A stretch of 64,000 bases of DNA from Nitratireductor pacificus pht-3B (GTDB lineage Bacteria > Pseudomonadota > Alphaproteobacteria > Rhizobiales > Rhizobiaceae). The translations under genes were made by a program, and so were the position numbers. The stretch lies in the NCBI RefSeq assembly GCF_000300335.1, contig NZ_AMRM01000003.1, positions 62,001 through 126,000 of the forward strand. Reading direction: 5' to 3'. The notes beneath the pieces are model-generated. The model saw only the letters and a program-made list of their open reading frames with translations, made no database searches and had not been told where the DNA came from. Shown piece after piece: positions 8,677 to 19,077 of this stretch (position 1 is its first letter; each line of letters starts with the position of its first letter).

Positions 8677-8787
8677 CGGGCTTACCCATCCATTTGCTGA
8701 AAAAACTTTATGCTTTCAATACGCGGCGCTGACGTTACATAAATTGCTTTGCAACGGTCAAGAACGGATGCGCTTTGATTGTTGCGG

Positions 8788-9759
8788 CTACCAGCGCACC
8801 AGAACCGCGCCCCAGGTGAATCCGCCGCCCATCGCCTCCAGAAGCACCAGATCGCCCTTCTTGATCTGCCCGCGCTCGACGCCCGCCGTCAGCGCCAGCG
8901 GCACGGAGGCGGCCGAGGTGTTGCCGTGCAGGTCGACGGTGATGACGACCTTCTCGTCGGCGATGCCGAGTTTCTTTGCAGAGGCGTCGATGATGCGCTT
9001 GTTGGCCTGATGCGGCACGAACCAGTCGATGTCGTCGGCGGTGATCCCCGCCTTTGCGAAAACGTCCTCGACCACGTCGGTGATCATGCCGACCGCATGC
9101 TTGAAGACCTCGCGCCCCTGCATGCGCAGGTGACCCACCGTGCAGGTGGTCGAGGGACCGCCGTCCACATAGAGCTTGTCGCGCTGAGTGCCGTCCGAGC
9201 GCAGGCTGGCGGCAAGGATGCCGCGATCGGCAAGGCCGCCCTCGCCTTCCGCCGCTTCCACGACCACGGCGCCGGCACCATCGCCGAACAGGACGCAGGT
9301 GGTCCGGTCGTTCCAGTCGAGGATGCGCGAGAAGGTCTCGGAGCCGATCACCAGCATCCGCCGCGCCTGGCCGCCGCGCAGATAGAGGTCGGCGGTGGTG
9401 ATGGCGTAGACGAAGCCGGAACAGACCGCCTGCATGTCGAAGGCGTAGCCGTGCCGCATGCCGAGCCGCTCCTGGATCTCCACCGCGGTGGCCGGAAACG
9501 TGTTGTTCGGTGTCGACGTGGCCAGGATGATCATGTCGATGTCGTCGGGCGTCAGGCCGGCATCGTCGAGCGCGCGGCGGGCGGCGGCCTCGCCGAGGGA
9601 CGCCGTCGTCTCGTCCTCAGAGGCGATGTGGCGCTGGCGGATGCCCGTGCGCTGGACGATCCACTCGTCCGTGGTATCGACGAGCTTCTCGAATTCCGCA
9701 TTCTTCATGATGCGTCGCGGCAGGGACGAGCCGATGCCACGCACGACGGATCTGATCAT
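8788..9759 (-). CDS. fabH: Beta-ketoacyl-ACP synthase III
   Basis: 323-residue condensing enzyme that starts fatty-acid synthesis by joining acetyl-CoA (or another acyl-CoA) to malonyl-ACP. The Cys-His-Asn triad is complete: C113 in QAVCSGF, H250 in FVPHQANKR and N280 in LHGNTSAAS. The glycine-rich C-terminus ([17 protein letters not shown]) is typical of FabH. It is 9 bp downstream of plsX, so the two are co-transcribed, linking fatty-acid initiation with acyl-phosphate formation for phospholipids. Confidence 0.97.
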   Translation of the reverse strand: MIRSVVRGIGSSLPRRIMKNAEFEKLVDTTDEWIVQRTGIRQRHIASEDETTASLGEAAARRALDDAGLTPDDIDMIILATSTPNNTFPATAVEIQERLGMRHGYAFDMQAVCSGFVYAITTADLYLRGGQARRMLVIGSETFSRILDWNDRTTCVLFGDGAGAVVVEAAEGEGGLADRGILAASLRSDGTQRDKLYVDGGPSTTCTVGHLRMQGREVFKHAVGMITDVVEDVFAKAGITADDIDWFVPHQANKRIIDASAKKLGIADEKVVITVDLHGNTSAASVPLALTAGVERGQIKKGDLVLLEAMGGGFTWGAVLVRW

Positions 9760-9768
9760 TACAATGTC

Positions 9769-10824
9769 CTATTCATTCACGGCGGCCATGCCGGCCGGCG
9801 ATTGCGGCGTACGGGCATGGTACAGGTCGAGCGTGGCGCGCGTCTTCTCCAGAAGGCGGCTCCGCACCATCTCATAGCCCAGTTCGACAGCAGCGGCGAA
9901 GCCTTCCGCGTCCGCCCCGCCATGGCTTTTCACGATGATCCCGTTGAGGCCGAGGAAGACGCCGCCATTGATCTTGCGCACGTCCATCTTCTCGCCGAGG
10001 CGTTGGAAGGCGGCACGCGCGAACACATAGCCGATGCGCGCCATCAGCGTGCGGCTCATGGCCTCCCGCAGATAGGTGGCGATCTGTCGCGCCGTGCCCT
10101 CGGCGGATTTCAGGGCGATGTTGCCGGCGAAGCCCTCGGTCACCACCACATCGACGCTGCCCTTGCCGATATCGTCGCCCTCGACGAAGCCTTCGTAGCG
10201 CATCGAGCCGAGCGCCGCCTCGCGCAGCATCCGACCGGCCTCCTTGACCTCTTCCTGGCCCTTGATCTCCTCGACGCCGACATTCAGCAGGCCGACCGAG
10301 GGCTTGTCCAGGTCGAACACGGCGCTGGCCATGGCCGCGCCGAGGATCGAGAAATCGACGAGCTGCTGCGCGTCCGCGCCGATGGTCGCCCCCACGTCGA
10401 GGACGATGGTCTCGCCGCGGATGGTCGGCCAGATGGCGGCGATGGCCGGCCGCTCGATATCCGCCATGGTGCGCAGGCAGAATTTCGACATCGCCATCAG
10501 CGCCCCGGTGTTGCCGGCCGACACGCAGACGTCCGCGTCGCCGTTCTTGACCGCCTCGATGGCGCGCCACATGGACGACTTCCAGCGCCCCTGACGCAGG
10601 GCCTGGCTGGGCCTGTCGTCCATGCGCACGGCAACGTCGCAGTGGGTGAACTCGCTGACCTCGCGCAGGGAAGGAATTGCGTTGAGGACGGGCAGGACCG
10701 TCTCCTCACGGCCATAAATCGCGAAGCGGGCATCGGGCCGCCGCTCGATCACCTTGGCCAGGCCACGCAACGTGACCTCGGGACCGTGATCCCCGCCCAT
10801 AGCGTCAATCGAAATGCGTACCAC
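9769..10824 (-). CDS. plsX: Phosphate acyltransferase
   Basis: 351 residues; converts acyl-ACP to acyl-phosphate, the donor for PlsY in glycerolipid synthesis. It starts [21 protein letters not shown], the conserved PlsX N-terminus, and also has [27 protein letters not shown], and the [18 protein letters not shown] segment. It is immediately upstream of fabH and follows the DUF177 gene with 110 bp between them. A peripheral membrane protein in its family. Confidence 0.97.
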   Translation of the reverse strand: MVRISIDAMGGDHGPEVTLRGLAKVIERRPDARFAIYGREETVLPVLNAIPSLREVSEFTHCDVAVRMDDRPSQALRQGRWKSSMWRAIEAVKNGDADVCVSAGNTGALMAMSKFCLRTMADIERPAIAAIWPTIRGETIVLDVGATIGADAQQLVDFSILGAAMASAVFDLDKPSVGLLNVGVEEIKGQEEVKEAGRMLREAALGSMRYEGFVEGDDIGKGSVDVVVTEGFAGNIALKSAEGTARQIATYLREAMSRTLMARIGYVFARAAFQRLGEKMDVRKINGGVFLGLNGIIVKSHGGADAEGFAAAVELGYEMVRSRLLEKTRATLDLYHARTPQSPAGMAAVNE

Positions 10825-10934
10825 GCGTCATGTGCCTCAATGGTTGTCCGAACGCCGGCGGCGGCTCGAAATGTGCGGGGAAAATAGCGTTTTTACCCGG
10901 CTGCACAACCTCGATTCGCCATACCGGCGGCGAT

Positions 10935-11489
10935 TCAGGATTTTTGTCCCAGCTTGCGCAGCCCCTCGAACAGCGGACCGGTCTCCTCAACCGCCGGTTC
11001 CGAATCAGCAGACGCCTCGACGGCGGAGCCGGGCTTGCGCGGATAGGGGTCGATGGCGAGCGAGAAGAATTCCTCCACCAGGGCGCCGACATCGATGGTG
11101 TCGCCGCTGAAGGTTTCCGGCAGATCGGGGCCTTCCGCATCGAGAACGAACTCGCCCCCCTCGATGTCGTTGCGCGCCAGTCGGGATCCTTCGGGCACGA
11201 GGGTCGCGCCGAGGTTCTCCTCGATGCCCGCCGGCAGCGGATCAAGCGTCACCACGCAGGACTGGGTGATGTCGGCGCGCAGCGTTCCGGTAATGCGTAC
11301 CCCGCTGTTCTTCCATTGACGGACCATGAGTTCCGCATGGAAGCGCTCCACCGACAGAAGATCGTGCGCTTCGGCCAGTGCCGCACGCGCCGCCGCATCC
11401 GCCTCGATCGCGACCGGCATTCCCTTCTGCGGCAGGCGATGGACATTGATCCGGAACGAAACCGGGCTGGTCTGATGTCTTGCCGTCAT
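10935..11489 (-). CDS. DUF177 (YceD-like) family protein
   Basis: 184 residues with the DUF177 core (GTLRADITQSCVVTLDPLP, then EEFFSLAIDPYPRKPG). YceD-family proteins sit next to rpmF and plsX in many bacteria and have been linked to 23S rRNA/50S maturation. Here no rpmF lies between this gene and plsX. Its start overlaps the end of the upstream bc1-chaperone gene by 4 bp (ATGA), so they are probably translated in a coupled manner. Confidence 0.85.
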   Translation of the reverse strand: MTARHQTSPVSFRINVHRLPQKGMPVAIEADAAARAALAEAHDLLSVERFHAELMVRQWKNSGVRITGTLRADITQSCVVTLDPLPAGIEENLGATLVPEGSRLARNDIEGGEFVLDAEGPDLPETFSGDTIDVGALVEEFFSLAIDPYPRKPGSAVEASADSEPAVEETGPLFEGLRKLGQKS

Positions 11490-12040
11490 TCTGCTCGTCC
11501 CTCCGCCGCGGCGTCGGGAAAGGATACATCGCCGGCCAGCAGGCGCTCAACAAGCTGGCCCTCGAGCGACCCGGCAGCGTTCGCGGCATAGGCGGCAAGC
11601 GCACCCTGTCCTTCCCAGCCTGCCAAGTCAGGCCGGACATTGCGCGCCAGCGCCGCCGCGAGCGCGGCGCTGTCGTCGGCATCCAGCGCTTCGCTGTAGG
11701 CGGCGGCCCGGCCATAGAACATGCGCGCCAGCTTCTTGATACGCTTCGGCACGCCCATATCGCCGATCCCCAGCTCGCGGATGGCGTGCTCGACATCGGA
11801 GAAGAACAGGTCCGTCAGCTCCTGGGCGATGTCGCGCGCGGCACCTTCTTCCTCGCGCACCCGGCGCAGGAAGAGAATCATGTGCAGGGCGATCATCTCG
11901 AAACGGCCAAGCGGCGTGTCGGGAACCTGCATGTCGGCGTAGAACACAGGCTGCCGCGACGCTGCCACGATTCGTCCATACAAGGCGTCGATGACCGCGC
12001 GGCGCGAACGCTGCCCAAAGCCGAACAGCCTCTGGAACAT
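11486..12040 (-). CDS. Ubiquinol-cytochrome c chaperone (CBP3 family)
   Basis: About 184 residues with the Ubiq_cyt_C_chap domain (QPVFYADMQVPDTPLGRFEM, LFFSDVEHAIRELGIGDMGV, KRIKKLARMFYGRAAAY). In mitochondria the homologue (CBP3/UQCC1) assists assembly of the cytochrome bc1 complex; in alphaproteobacteria this role is presumed. The frame is open further upstream, but ATG at 12040 has a strong GAGGGAGGG ahead of it and gives the family length. It precedes the DUF177 gene and diverges from the bamE-like gene. Confidence 0.88.
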   Translation of the reverse strand: MFQRLFGFGQRSRRAVIDALYGRIVAASRQPVFYADMQVPDTPLGRFEMIALHMILFLRRVREEEGAARDIAQELTDLFFSDVEHAIRELGIGDMGVPKRIKKLARMFYGRAAAYSEALDADDSAALAAALARNVRPDLAGWEGQGALAAYAANAAGSLEGQLVERLLAGDVSFPDAAAEGRAE

Positions 12041-12165
12041 GGGAAACGCCCTCCCTCGGGGCTGGTTTGGAACAGGATCAGGTTGCATCGGCGCGTCAGC
12101 TGGTTTACCCGTTTTGCCGGCGGGAACAAGGACTTTCAGCAGAAAGGCCGGGCGCCGGGGACGTT

Positions 12166-12687
12166 ATGGAGATGTCGTTGCAGGTGAGAAAAATCAACAC
12201 TATTCCTGTCGGGCGCACGATTTTAGCCTTGGGCATCGCCGGCGCAGCGGCGGCCGTATCGGGCTGCAACGTGGGCAAGACGCTCGATGCCCGCGAAACC
12301 TTGACGCAGGGCTACGTCATCGACGAGCAGGCCATCGAGCTGGTGCCGGAAGGCTCCAGCCGCGAGCAGGTTCTCCTGGCGCTCGGTTCGCCGTCGACGA
12401 CGGCGACCTTCGACAACGAGGCGTTCTACTACATTTCGCAGAAGCGGGTTCGCAACGCCGCCTTCATGCGGCCGCGCCTCGTCGATCAGCGGGTCCTGGC
12501 AGTCTATTTCGGCGCGGACGAGCGCGTCGCCAAGATCGCCAATTACGGGCTTGCCGACGGCAAGGTGTTCGACTTCATCTCGCGCACCACGCCGACGGGC
12601 GGCAAGGAACAATCATTCATCGGCCAGATCCTGGCCGGCGCCTCAAAGGGCGGCCCGCCCTCGGGCCTTTTCGGCGGCGGCCAGTAG
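12166..12687 (+). CDS. bamE: BamE/SmpA-like outer-membrane assembly lipoprotein
   Basis: About 173 residues. The signal peptide ends in lipobox VSGC (AAAAVSGCNVGKT), followed by the SmpA/OmlA domain: TLTQGYVIDEQAIELVPEGS, then SREQVLLALGSPSTTATFDNEAFYYISQ. BamE is the small lipoprotein of the BAM complex that inserts beta-barrels in the outer membrane. Two ATGs, at 12166 and 12172, are possible starts. It is monocistronic and ends in a strong bidirectional terminator shared with hppA. Confidence 0.87.
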   Translation: MEMSLQVRKINTIPVGRTILALGIAGAAAAVSGCNVGKTLDARETLTQGYVIDEQAIELVPEGSSREQVLLALGSPSTTATFDNEAFYYISQKRVRNAAFMRPRLVDQRVLAVYFGADERVAKIANYGLADGKVFDFISRTTPTGGKEQSFIGQILAGASKGGPPSGLFGGGQ

Positions 12688-12712
12688 CCGCCCCGCAGGA
12701 ATCTCAGGCAAC

Positions 12713-12749
12713 AGAAAGCCCGCGAGCATCGCGCTCGCGGGCTTTCTTT
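12713..12749. terminator. Bidirectional intrinsic terminator between bamE and hppA
   Basis: A 15-bp perfect stem AGAAAGCCCGCGAGC / GCTCGCGGGCTTTCT with a 5-nt loop, T-rich on the plus-strand exit (TTTCTTTA) and, by symmetry, on the minus-strand exit (TTTCTGT). It separates two convergent genes. Confidence 0.85.
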
Positions 12750-12771
12750 ATGTCGAGGGATCAGCCGACGA

Positions 12772-14904
12772 TCAGTGGGCCAGCACCGCCAGAAGCAGCA
12801 GGGCCATGATGTTGGTGATCTTGATCATCGGATTGACGGCAGGACCCGCCGTATCCTTGTAGGGGTCGCCGACCGTATCGCCGGTGACGGAAGCCTTGTG
12901 CGCTTCCGACCCCTTCTCGTGCCTGACACCGTCGGCATCGACGAAACCGTCCTCGAAGGACTTCTTCGCGTTGTCCCAGGCGCCGCCGCCGGCAGTCATG
13001 GAGATGGCGACGAACAGGCCCGTGACGATGACGCCGAGCAACATCGCGCCGAGCGCCGAGAAGGCCTGGCTCTTGCCGGCGATCGCGTTGATGACCCCGA
13101 ACACGACCAGCGGCGAAAGCACCGGCAGCAGCGAGGGCACGATCATCTCCTTGATCGCGGCCCGCGTCAGAAGGTCGACGGCGCGGCCATAGTCCGGCTT
13201 CTCCTTGCCTTCCATGATGCCCGGCTTCTCGCGGAACTGGCGCCGAACCTCCTGCACGATGGCGCCGCCGGCACGGCCGACCGCGGTCATCGACAGGCCG
13301 CCGAACAGGAACGGCAACAGGCCGCCGAACAGCAGGCCGACCACCACATAGGGGTTGGACAGGGCGAAATCGACCGACACGCCCTCGAAGAAGGAGCCCG
13401 GCGCCGCATTGGCGGCGAAGAACTTCAGATCCTCCGTATAGGCGGCGAACAGCACCAGGGCGCCGAGACCGGCAGAGCCGATGGCGTAGCCCTTGGTGAC
13501 CGCCTTGGTCGTGTTGCCGACGGCGTCGAGCGCGTCGGTGGTCTTGCGCACTTCCGGCGGCAGGTCCGCCATCTCGGCGATGCCGCCGGCATTGTCGGTC
13601 ACCGGACCGAAAGCGTCGAGCGCCACTACCATGCCGGCCAGCGCCAGCATCGTCGTCACCGCGATGGCAATGCCGAACAGGCCGGCCAGATTGAACGACA
13701 CGATGATGCCGGCGATGATGACGACCGCCGGAAGCGCCGTTGCCTCCAGCGAGACGGCCAGGCCCTGGATGACGTTCGTGCCGTGGCCCGTCACGGATGC
13801 CTGGCTGATCGAGCGGACCGGGCGATAGCCGACGCCCGTATAGTACTCGGTGATCCAGATGATCAGCCCAGTGACCGCCAAGCCGACGACGCCGCACCAG
13901 AACAGGGTCGATCCGGTGAAGCTCGTGCCGTTGCTGGCGGTGAAGCTGGTGGCGGCGCCGAGCCAGCCCCAGACGATCGCTGCGAGCGCCACGACCGACA
14001 GCACCGCCGTCGCCCAGAAGCCCTTGTAGAGAGCTCCCATGATGGAGTTGTTGGAGCCAAGCTTGACGAAGAACGTGCCGATGATCGATGTGATCACGCA
14101 GGCAGCGCCGATGACCAGCGGGAACAGCATGAGCGTCAAGGCGGTCGCGCCGGTGAAGAAGATCGAGGCGAGCACCATGGTCGCCACGACCGTCACCACA
14201 TAGGTCTCGAACAGATCGGCCGCCATGCCAGCGCAGTCGCCGACATTGTCGCCGACATTGTCGGCGATGGTGGCCGGGTTGCGCGGGTCGTCCTCGGGAA
14301 TGCCGGCTTCAACCTTGCCAACCAGATCGCCACCGACATCGGCACCCTTGGTGAAGATGCCGCCGCCGAGGCGGGCGAAGATCGAGATCAATGACGCGCC
14401 GAAGCCGAGCGCCACCAGGGCGTCGATCACCGTGCGGTCGGTCGGCCCGTGGCCGAGCATCGCGGTCAGAACCCAGAAATAGACCGACACGCCGAGCAGA
14501 GCGAGACCGGCCACCAGAAGGCCGGTGATGGCGCCCGACTTGAAGGCGATGTCGAGGCCGGCGGCCAGGCTGTTGGAAGCCGCCTGCGCCGTGCGCACAT
14601 TGGCGCGGACGGAGACGTGCATGCCGATGAAGCCGGCCGCCGCCGAAAGCACGGCGCCGATCAGGAAGCCGATCGCGGCCACGCCGGTCAGAAGCCACCA
14701 GGCAAGAAGGAACACCACCACCCCGACGATGGCTACGGTCGTATACTGTCTTGTCAAATAGGCCTGCGCACCCTCTCGGATGGCGCCGGCGATTTCCTGC
14801 ATGCGTGCATTGCCCTGGTCGGCGGCCAGCACCGACTGGGTTGCCCAGATGGCATAGAGAACAGAGAGCACACCGCAGGCGATGACGAAGTAAAGCATTG
14901 TCAT
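12772..14904 (-). CDS. hppA: K+-independent proton-translocating pyrophosphatase
   Basis: 710-residue integral membrane pump with about 16 helices that couples pyrophosphate hydrolysis to H+ export. The catalytic motifs are visible: [40 protein letters not shown] and, near the C-terminus, [21 protein letters not shown]467 in [17 protein letters not shown] is the lysine that distinguishes K+-independent enzymes (K+-dependent ones have Ala), so potassium should not be required. The tandem DNVGDNVGD is a normal family motif. It is transcribed alone, ending at the terminator at 12713. Confidence 0.97.
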   Translation of the reverse strand: MTMLYFVIACGVLSVLYAIWATQSVLAADQGNARMQEIAGAIREGAQAYLTRQYTTVAIVGVVVFLLAWWLLTGVAAIGFLIGAVLSAAAGFIGMHVSVRANVRTAQAASNSLAAGLDIAFKSGAITGLLVAGLALLGVSVYFWVLTAMLGHGPTDRTVIDALVALGFGASLISIFARLGGGIFTKGADVGGDLVGKVEAGIPEDDPRNPATIADNVGDNVGDCAGMAADLFETYVVTVVATMVLASIFFTGATALTLMLFPLVIGAACVITSIIGTFFVKLGSNNSIMGALYKGFWATAVLSVVALAAIVWGWLGAATSFTASNGTSFTGSTLFWCGVVGLAVTGLIIWITEYYTGVGYRPVRSISQASVTGHGTNVIQGLAVSLEATALPAVVIIAGIIVSFNLAGLFGIAIAVTTMLALAGMVVALDAFGPVTDNAGGIAEMADLPPEVRKTTDALDAVGNTTKAVTKGYAIGSAGLGALVLFAAYTEDLKFFAANAAPGSFFEGVSVDFALSNPYVVVGLLFGGLLPFLFGGLSMTAVGRAGGAIVQEVRRQFREKPGIMEGKEKPDYGRAVDLLTRAAIKEMIVPSLLPVLSPLVVFGVINAIAGKSQAFSALGAMLLGVIVTGLFVAISMTAGGGAWDNAKKSFEDGFVDADGVRHEKGSEAHKASVTGDTVGDPYKDTAGPAVNPMIKITNIMALLLLAVLAH

Positions 14905-15114
14905 TGCCGATCTATCCCTTGAGTTCGACCCGCGATTGCGGACCGGACCTCACGATCCCGTTCGATCGATCCGCCCCGATCCCAAACCCCTCCCGGGTCA
15001 CCATGAAAAAGGCCGTCGGCATTCGCGCCCCTCCCGGCCTTATTGTCGCAGCTTGGGCGAAGCCGTGACGCAACGTCAAGGACTTGTTCTGGGATTTGCC
15101 CGGCTTTCGCCGGT

Positions 15115-16332
15115 TCAGGCGGCCTGGCGGGCGCGGGCGCTCAGGGTCAGGATGCCCAGAGCGACCAGGCAGGTCAGGGCCACCGGCACGACGATCCAGG
15201 CCAGCATATCCCAGCCATAGGCGTTGTAGACCTGGCCCGACATCAGCGATGCGAAGGCCGTCGTCGAGAACAGCAGGAAGTCGTGCACGCCCTGAACGGC
15301 GTTCTTCTCGGAGGAGTGGTAGCATCCCGCGACCATCGAGGTGGCACCGATGAAACCGAAGTTCCAGCCGACGCCCAGAAGGATCAGCGCGGTCCAGAAC
15401 TGCCACAGCGCGATGCCGGACAGTGCCACCGCCGCGCAGCCGATCAGCAACAGCAGGCCCACGGCGACGATGGATTCGGCCCCGAAACGGGCGATCAGAC
15501 GGCCGGTGATGAAGCTCGGGGCGAACATGGCCATGACGTGCCAGGAAATGCCGAGCGTCGCCTCGTCCTCGCTGAAGCCGCAGCCGACCATGGCGAGCGG
15601 CGCGCCGGTCATGACGAAGCTCATCAGCGCATAGGAAGCGACGCCGCATACAAGCGCCACGAGAAAACGCGGCTGCGTGATGATGGTCGAGAGCGGCCGC
15701 GCCGGCACGTGATCGTCGAGCTGCGCGGCGGGCGCTTCCCTGGGCAGCCGCAGGAAGGACAGGATGATGGCGCCGACGGCGCCGAGCAGGATGATCGACG
15801 CAAAGGCGCCGGCGAACATCACCGGCGCGAACAGTTCGCGCGTATGGATCACCATCTGCGGCCCGATGATGGCCGCGAAGACGCCGCCGCCCAGCACCCA
15901 GGAGATGGCGCGCGGCTTGAAGTCGGCCGGCGCGTTGTCGGCGGCGGCGAAGCGGTACTGCTGCAGGAAGGAGTTGCCGCAGCCCACCACCAGCAAGCCG
16001 ATGGCGAACAGCCAGAAATTCATCTGGAACAGCGCGAGTGCCGAGACGAAGCCGCCGGCGGCGGTGACCAGCGCGCCCGACATGAAGCCGTTGCGGCGGC
16101 CGATGACGCGCATCAGGGCGGCGGCGGGCAGCGCGCCGAGCGCGATCCCGACATTAAAGCCCGTGACTGGCGCCGTCGCCAGCGACTTGTCGCTGCCGAG
16201 AAGGTAGAAGCCGGCAAGACCGCCCATGGAGATCGCGACGGGAGCGGCGGAACCGACCACGGCCTGCGCGGCCGCCAGCACCAGCGCCGTGCGCTTGGCC
16301 TCCCGATACAGGTCCCCGCGGGTCTCGGTCAC
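15115..16332 (-). CDS. MFS transporter
   Basis: 405 residues with twelve predicted helices in two six-helix halves separated by a charged loop (about residues 195-215, [20 protein letters not shown]). The loop between helices 2 and 3 carries MRVIGRRNG, a degenerate MFS motif A. No substrate can be named. Its start overlaps the nusB stop (16329-16332), so it is translationally coupled to nusB and the riboflavin genes. In many alphaproteobacteria thiL follows nusB; here this permease takes that place. Confidence 0.88.
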   Translation of the reverse strand: MTETRGDLYREAKRTALVLAAAQAVVGSAAPVAISMGGLAGFYLLGSDKSLATAPVTGFNVGIALGALPAAALMRVIGRRNGFMSGALVTAAGGFVSALALFQMNFWLFAIGLLVVGCGNSFLQQYRFAAADNAPADFKPRAISWVLGGGVFAAIIGPQMVIHTRELFAPVMFAGAFASIILLGAVGAIILSFLRLPREAPAAQLDDHVPARPLSTIITQPRFLVALVCGVASYALMSFVMTGAPLAMVGCGFSEDEATLGISWHVMAMFAPSFITGRLIARFGAESIVAVGLLLLIGCAAVALSGIALWQFWTALILLGVGWNFGFIGATSMVAGCYHSSEKNAVQGVHDFLLFSTTAFASLMSGQVYNAYGWDMLAWIVVPVALTCLVALGILTLSARARQAA

Positions 16333-16832
16333 GTCCGGTCCTTTCCCCTGCCCTCGTCGCGGGCGCGCCGGGCGACCCGGTCGAGCACCGCATTGACCAG
16401 CTTCGGCTCGTCCTCGGTGTAGAAGGCCTTGGCGATGTCCACATATTCCGAGACGATGACGGCGACAGGCACGTCCCTGCGCCGCGTCAATTCATAGGTG
16501 CCGGCCCGCAGGATCGCGCGCAGGGTCGAATCGAGGCGCGACAGCGGCCAGTCGTCGGTCAGCGACTGGCGGATGACCGGGTCGATCACCTTCTGGTCCT
16601 CGACGACGCCCGCCAGGATGGCGCGGAACCATTGCGGATCGGCGTCGCGGTAGAGCTCGCCGTCGATCTCCTTGCCGAGCCTGAACAGCTCGTATTCGGC
16701 GGTCGTCTCCAGGAGGCCCGTGCCTGCGACGTCCATCTGATACAGGGCCTGGACGGCAGCCAGCCGTGCGGCGCCACGCTTGTTGGCCGTTCGCGGGCCT
16801 TCCTCGCTCGGTGCTTTCACGTCAGGCTCCAA
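16329..16832 (-). CDS. nusB: Transcription antitermination factor NusB
   Basis: 167 residues; the all-helical NusB fold is recognisable from [20 protein letters not shown] at the N-terminus and [20 protein letters not shown] with [13 protein letters not shown] at the C-terminus. With NusE (S10) it binds boxA in rRNA leaders and prevents premature termination. It overlaps ribH upstream by 11 bp and the MFS gene downstream by 4 bp, as in the widespread rib-nusB operon. Confidence 0.96.
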   Translation of the reverse strand: MEPDVKAPSEEGPRTANKRGAARLAAVQALYQMDVAGTGLLETTAEYELFRLGKEIDGELYRDADPQWFRAILAGVVEDQKVIDPVIRQSLTDDWPLSRLDSTLRAILRAGTYELTRRRDVPVAVIVSEYVDIAKAFYTEDEPKLVNAVLDRVARRARDEGRGKDRT

Positions 16833-17289
16833 AGCGCTGTTTCAGCGCGATCATCGTCAGTGCCGCCGTCGCGGCGAAATGTCCCTTGCCCATGCTCTCG
16901 CCGGTCGTTCCCTCGCTGCGCTCGATGCGGGCCAGCGCCTGCGCCTCGTTCTCGACCGTCAGGATGCCATTGCCGATGGCCAGCGATTTCTGCGCGGCCA
17001 GATCCATCAGGGCGCGCGCCGATTCGTTGGCGACCACGTCGAAATGATAGGTTTCGCCCCGGATGACGCAACCGAGCGCCACGTAGCCATGATAGACGGG
17101 GCCGCCGTTTCCGGATGCCGCGAAGGCGATGGCCGCGGGGACCTCCAGCGCGCCCGGCACCGTCACTACGTCATAGGCGGCGCCGGCCTCGTCGAGCGCC
17201 TTCTTGGCGCCCGCCAGTAGGCCGTCGGCCAGATGATCATAGAAACGGGCTTCGACGATCAACAGCCTCAAGGGGCGCGCATCGGCCAT
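16822..17289 (-). CDS. ribH: 6,7-dimethyl-8-ribityllumazine synthase
   Basis: 155 residues; condenses 5-amino-6-ribitylaminouracil with dihydroxybutanone phosphate in riboflavin synthesis. Conserved segments: [39 protein letters not shown] (catalytic His region) and SARALMDLA. An upstream in-frame GTG (17304) exists, but GGAGTAAG sits 7 nt before the ATG at 17289, which is preferred. Operon with ribE, ribD and nusB. Confidence 0.96.
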   Translation of the reverse strand: MADARPLRLLIVEARFYDHLADGLLAGAKKALDEAGAAYDVVTVPGALEVPAAIAFAASGNGGPVYHGYVALGCVIRGETYHFDVVANESARALMDLAAQKSLAIGNGILTVENEAQALARIERSEGTTGESMGKGHFAATAALTMIALKQRFGA

Positions 17290-17331
17290 GAACTTACTCC
17301 GCACGGAACCATCACAAAGGGAAGCGCTGCC

Positions 17332-17946
17332 TTAAGCCTCTTTGGCGGCGTCCGCAAGACGCGCGGCATAGCGCGCCATGGTGTCGATCTCGATATTGAC
17401 CATATCGCCGACCGCGCGCTCGCCCCAGGTGGTGACCGCCAGCGAATGATGGATCAGGAGAACGTCGAAGCGGTTGCCGTCGACGCGGTTGACCGTGAGC
17501 GACGTGCCGTCGAGCGCGACGGACCCTTTCGGCGCGATGAACTTCGCCAGTTCGCGCGGCGCTTCGAGCACGAAGCGCACCGCCTCCCCCTCGTCCGTCC
17601 GCGCCACGATGCGCGCCGTTCCGTCGACATGGCCGGAGACGATGTGGCCGCCGAGCTCGTCGCCGACCTTCAGGGCGCGCTCGAGATTGATGCGCCGACC
17701 CCCCTGCCAGTCGGAAGCGGTCGTCAGCCGCAGGGCCTCTTCCCACGCCTCCACCTCGAACCAGCGGGCATTGGCGCCCTCCTCCGGCAGCGCCACGACC
17801 GTCAGGCAGACGCCGGCGCAGGCGATCGACGCGCCGATGGCGATGGAGGCCGGATCGTAACTGGTCTCGATGCGCAGCAGCACGCCCTCGTCGCGCGGCG
17901 TCAGCGACTGTACCGTACCCACATCCGTGACAATGCCGGTGAACAT
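17332..17946 (-). CDS. ribE: Riboflavin synthase (alpha subunit)
   Basis: 204 residues with two lumazine-binding repeats: the first begins MFTGIVTDVGTV and the second ERALKVGDELGGHIVSGHVDG. It dismutates two ribityllumazines to riboflavin plus the pyrimidine substrate of RibH. Its ATG overlaps the last base of ribD. RibE and RibH are 42 bp apart, and the next gene after ribH is nusB, so product and precursor enzymes are made together. No FMN riboswitch was recognised upstream of this operon. Confidence 0.96.
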   Translation of the reverse strand: MFTGIVTDVGTVQSLTPRDEGVLLRIETSYDPASIAIGASIACAGVCLTVVALPEEGANARWFEVEAWEEALRLTTASDWQGGRRINLERALKVGDELGGHIVSGHVDGTARIVARTDEGEAVRFVLEAPRELAKFIAPKGSVALDGTSLTVNRVDGNRFDVLLIHHSLAVTTWGERAVGDMVNIEIDTMARYAARLADAAKEA

Positions 17947-19076
17947 CAGGCGCTCCTTACGAATTCGCGATAGAGATCGGCGCCAAAGCGCGCCTCGCGC
18001 AGCAGGCGGAAGCCCTGCGGGGTATCGGCAGGGTCGATCGGCGAGGCAATCCCGCCAGCGCCGATCTCGGCCGGGCCGGAGAACAGGGCGAGCCGATCCA
18101 CCAGTCCCTCGTTCCAGAAGGCCCGCGCCGTATAGGCGCCGCCCTCCACCATCAGCGTCGCGACGCCGCGCGCGGCAAGGTCGTCGAGCAGTTCAGGCAG
18201 GGCGATGTGCCCCTCGTGGACGTCCACGGCGAGAAAACTCACGCCGGCTTCGGCCAGCTCGGCGCGCCGCGCCGAGGGGCAATCGCTGGCGATGGTGACG
18301 AGCAGCGGCACATCGCGCGCCGAGCGCACCAGCACCGAACCGGCCGGCAGCCGCATGTCGCGGTCGAGCACGATGCGGATCGGCGAGCGCTGCTCGAGGC
18401 CTGGCAGGCGGCAGGTCAGCGACGGATCGTCGGCGAGCGCCGTGCCGATGCCGACAAGGATCGCGTCGCTTTCGGCACGCATCATGTGCACCTGGCGGCG
18501 GGCGACCGCGCCGGTGATGGCGACCTGCCCCTTGCCCGGCGCACTGTCCCTCCGGCCGATCATGCCGTCGGCGGAAACGGCAAGCTTGAGAATCACTTCG
18601 GGGCGTTTCTTCTCCGACCGCATGAGATAGCCGCGCATCAGGTCGGCGGCTTCGTCGGCCAGAACGCCCTCGACCACCTCGATCCCGGCCTCGCGCAGGA
18701 TGGCGTAGCCCTTGCCGTTGACGCGCGGATCGGGGTCGGCGGCGGCGCCCACCACGCGGGCGATGCCCGAGGAAACGAGCGCATTGGCGCAGGGAGGCGT
18801 GCGGCCGTGGTGGGCGCAGGGTTCGAGCGTCACATAGGCGGTGGCGCCACGCGCGGCAGCACCCGCCTCCGCCAGCGCCGCGGCCTCGGCATGCGGCCGC
18901 CCGCCGATGGCGGTCACGCCGCGTCCGACGATGCGCGGGCCGTCGCCATCGTCGCGGACGATCAGCGTCGCGACGGAAGGATTCGTGTCGGTCAGGCCCA
19001 GATGACGCCGCGACAGACGGATGGCCGCGGCCATGAAGCGCCGATCGGCCTCGTTCGCTGATCCGGCGGCGGCCAT
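17946..19076 (-). CDS. ribD: Bifunctional riboflavin deaminase/reductase RibD
   Basis: 376 residues. The N-terminal cytidine-deaminase-like domain has the zinc ligands HAEAAAL and EPCAHHGRTPPC (about residues 63-105). The C-terminal pyrimidine reductase domain starts near 160 (RPEVILKLAVSADGMIG) and has ILVGIGTALADDPSLTCR and ATLMVEGGAYTARAFW. It performs steps two and three of riboflavin synthesis from the GTP cyclohydrolase II product. It starts 1 bp after the nrdR stop, within a dense minus-strand operon. Confidence 0.96.
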   Translation of the reverse strand: MAAAGSANEADRRFMAAAIRLSRRHLGLTDTNPSVATLIVRDDGDGPRIVGRGVTAIGGRPHAEAAALAEAGAAARGATAYVTLEPCAHHGRTPPCANALVSSGIARVVGAAADPDPRVNGKGYAILREAGIEVVEGVLADEAADLMRGYLMRSEKKRPEVILKLAVSADGMIGRRDSAPGKGQVAITGAVARRQVHMMRAESDAILVGIGTALADDPSLTCRLPGLEQRSPIRIVLDRDMRLPAGSVLVRSARDVPLLVTIASDCPSARRAELAEAGVSFLAVDVHEGHIALPELLDDLAARGVATLMVEGGAYTARAFWNEGLVDRLALFSGPAEIGAGGIASPIDPADTPQGFRLLREARFGADLYREFVRSA

Positions 19077-19077
19077 G

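Noticed and set aside
14237-14265. Short repeat CGACATTGTCGCCGACATTGTCGG in hppA
   Set aside because: It encodes the conserved DNVGDNVGD motif of H+-pyrophosphatases, not a tandem repeat of independent origin.
12775-14394. A long open frame (539 codons) antisense to hppA, and similar ones antisense to tex (31436-33616), fabH/plsX (8779-10887) and the SLC13 gene (27504-29399)
   Set aside because: These translate to Arg/Asp/Gly/His-rich sequence without motifs, are complementary to strongly recognised proteins, and reflect the high GC content at third codon positions.
17947-19076. FMN riboswitch for the riboflavin genes
   Set aside because: No RFN-like conserved blocks (AGGG, GCxxGAxxGG) were seen upstream of ribD, nrdR or glyA.
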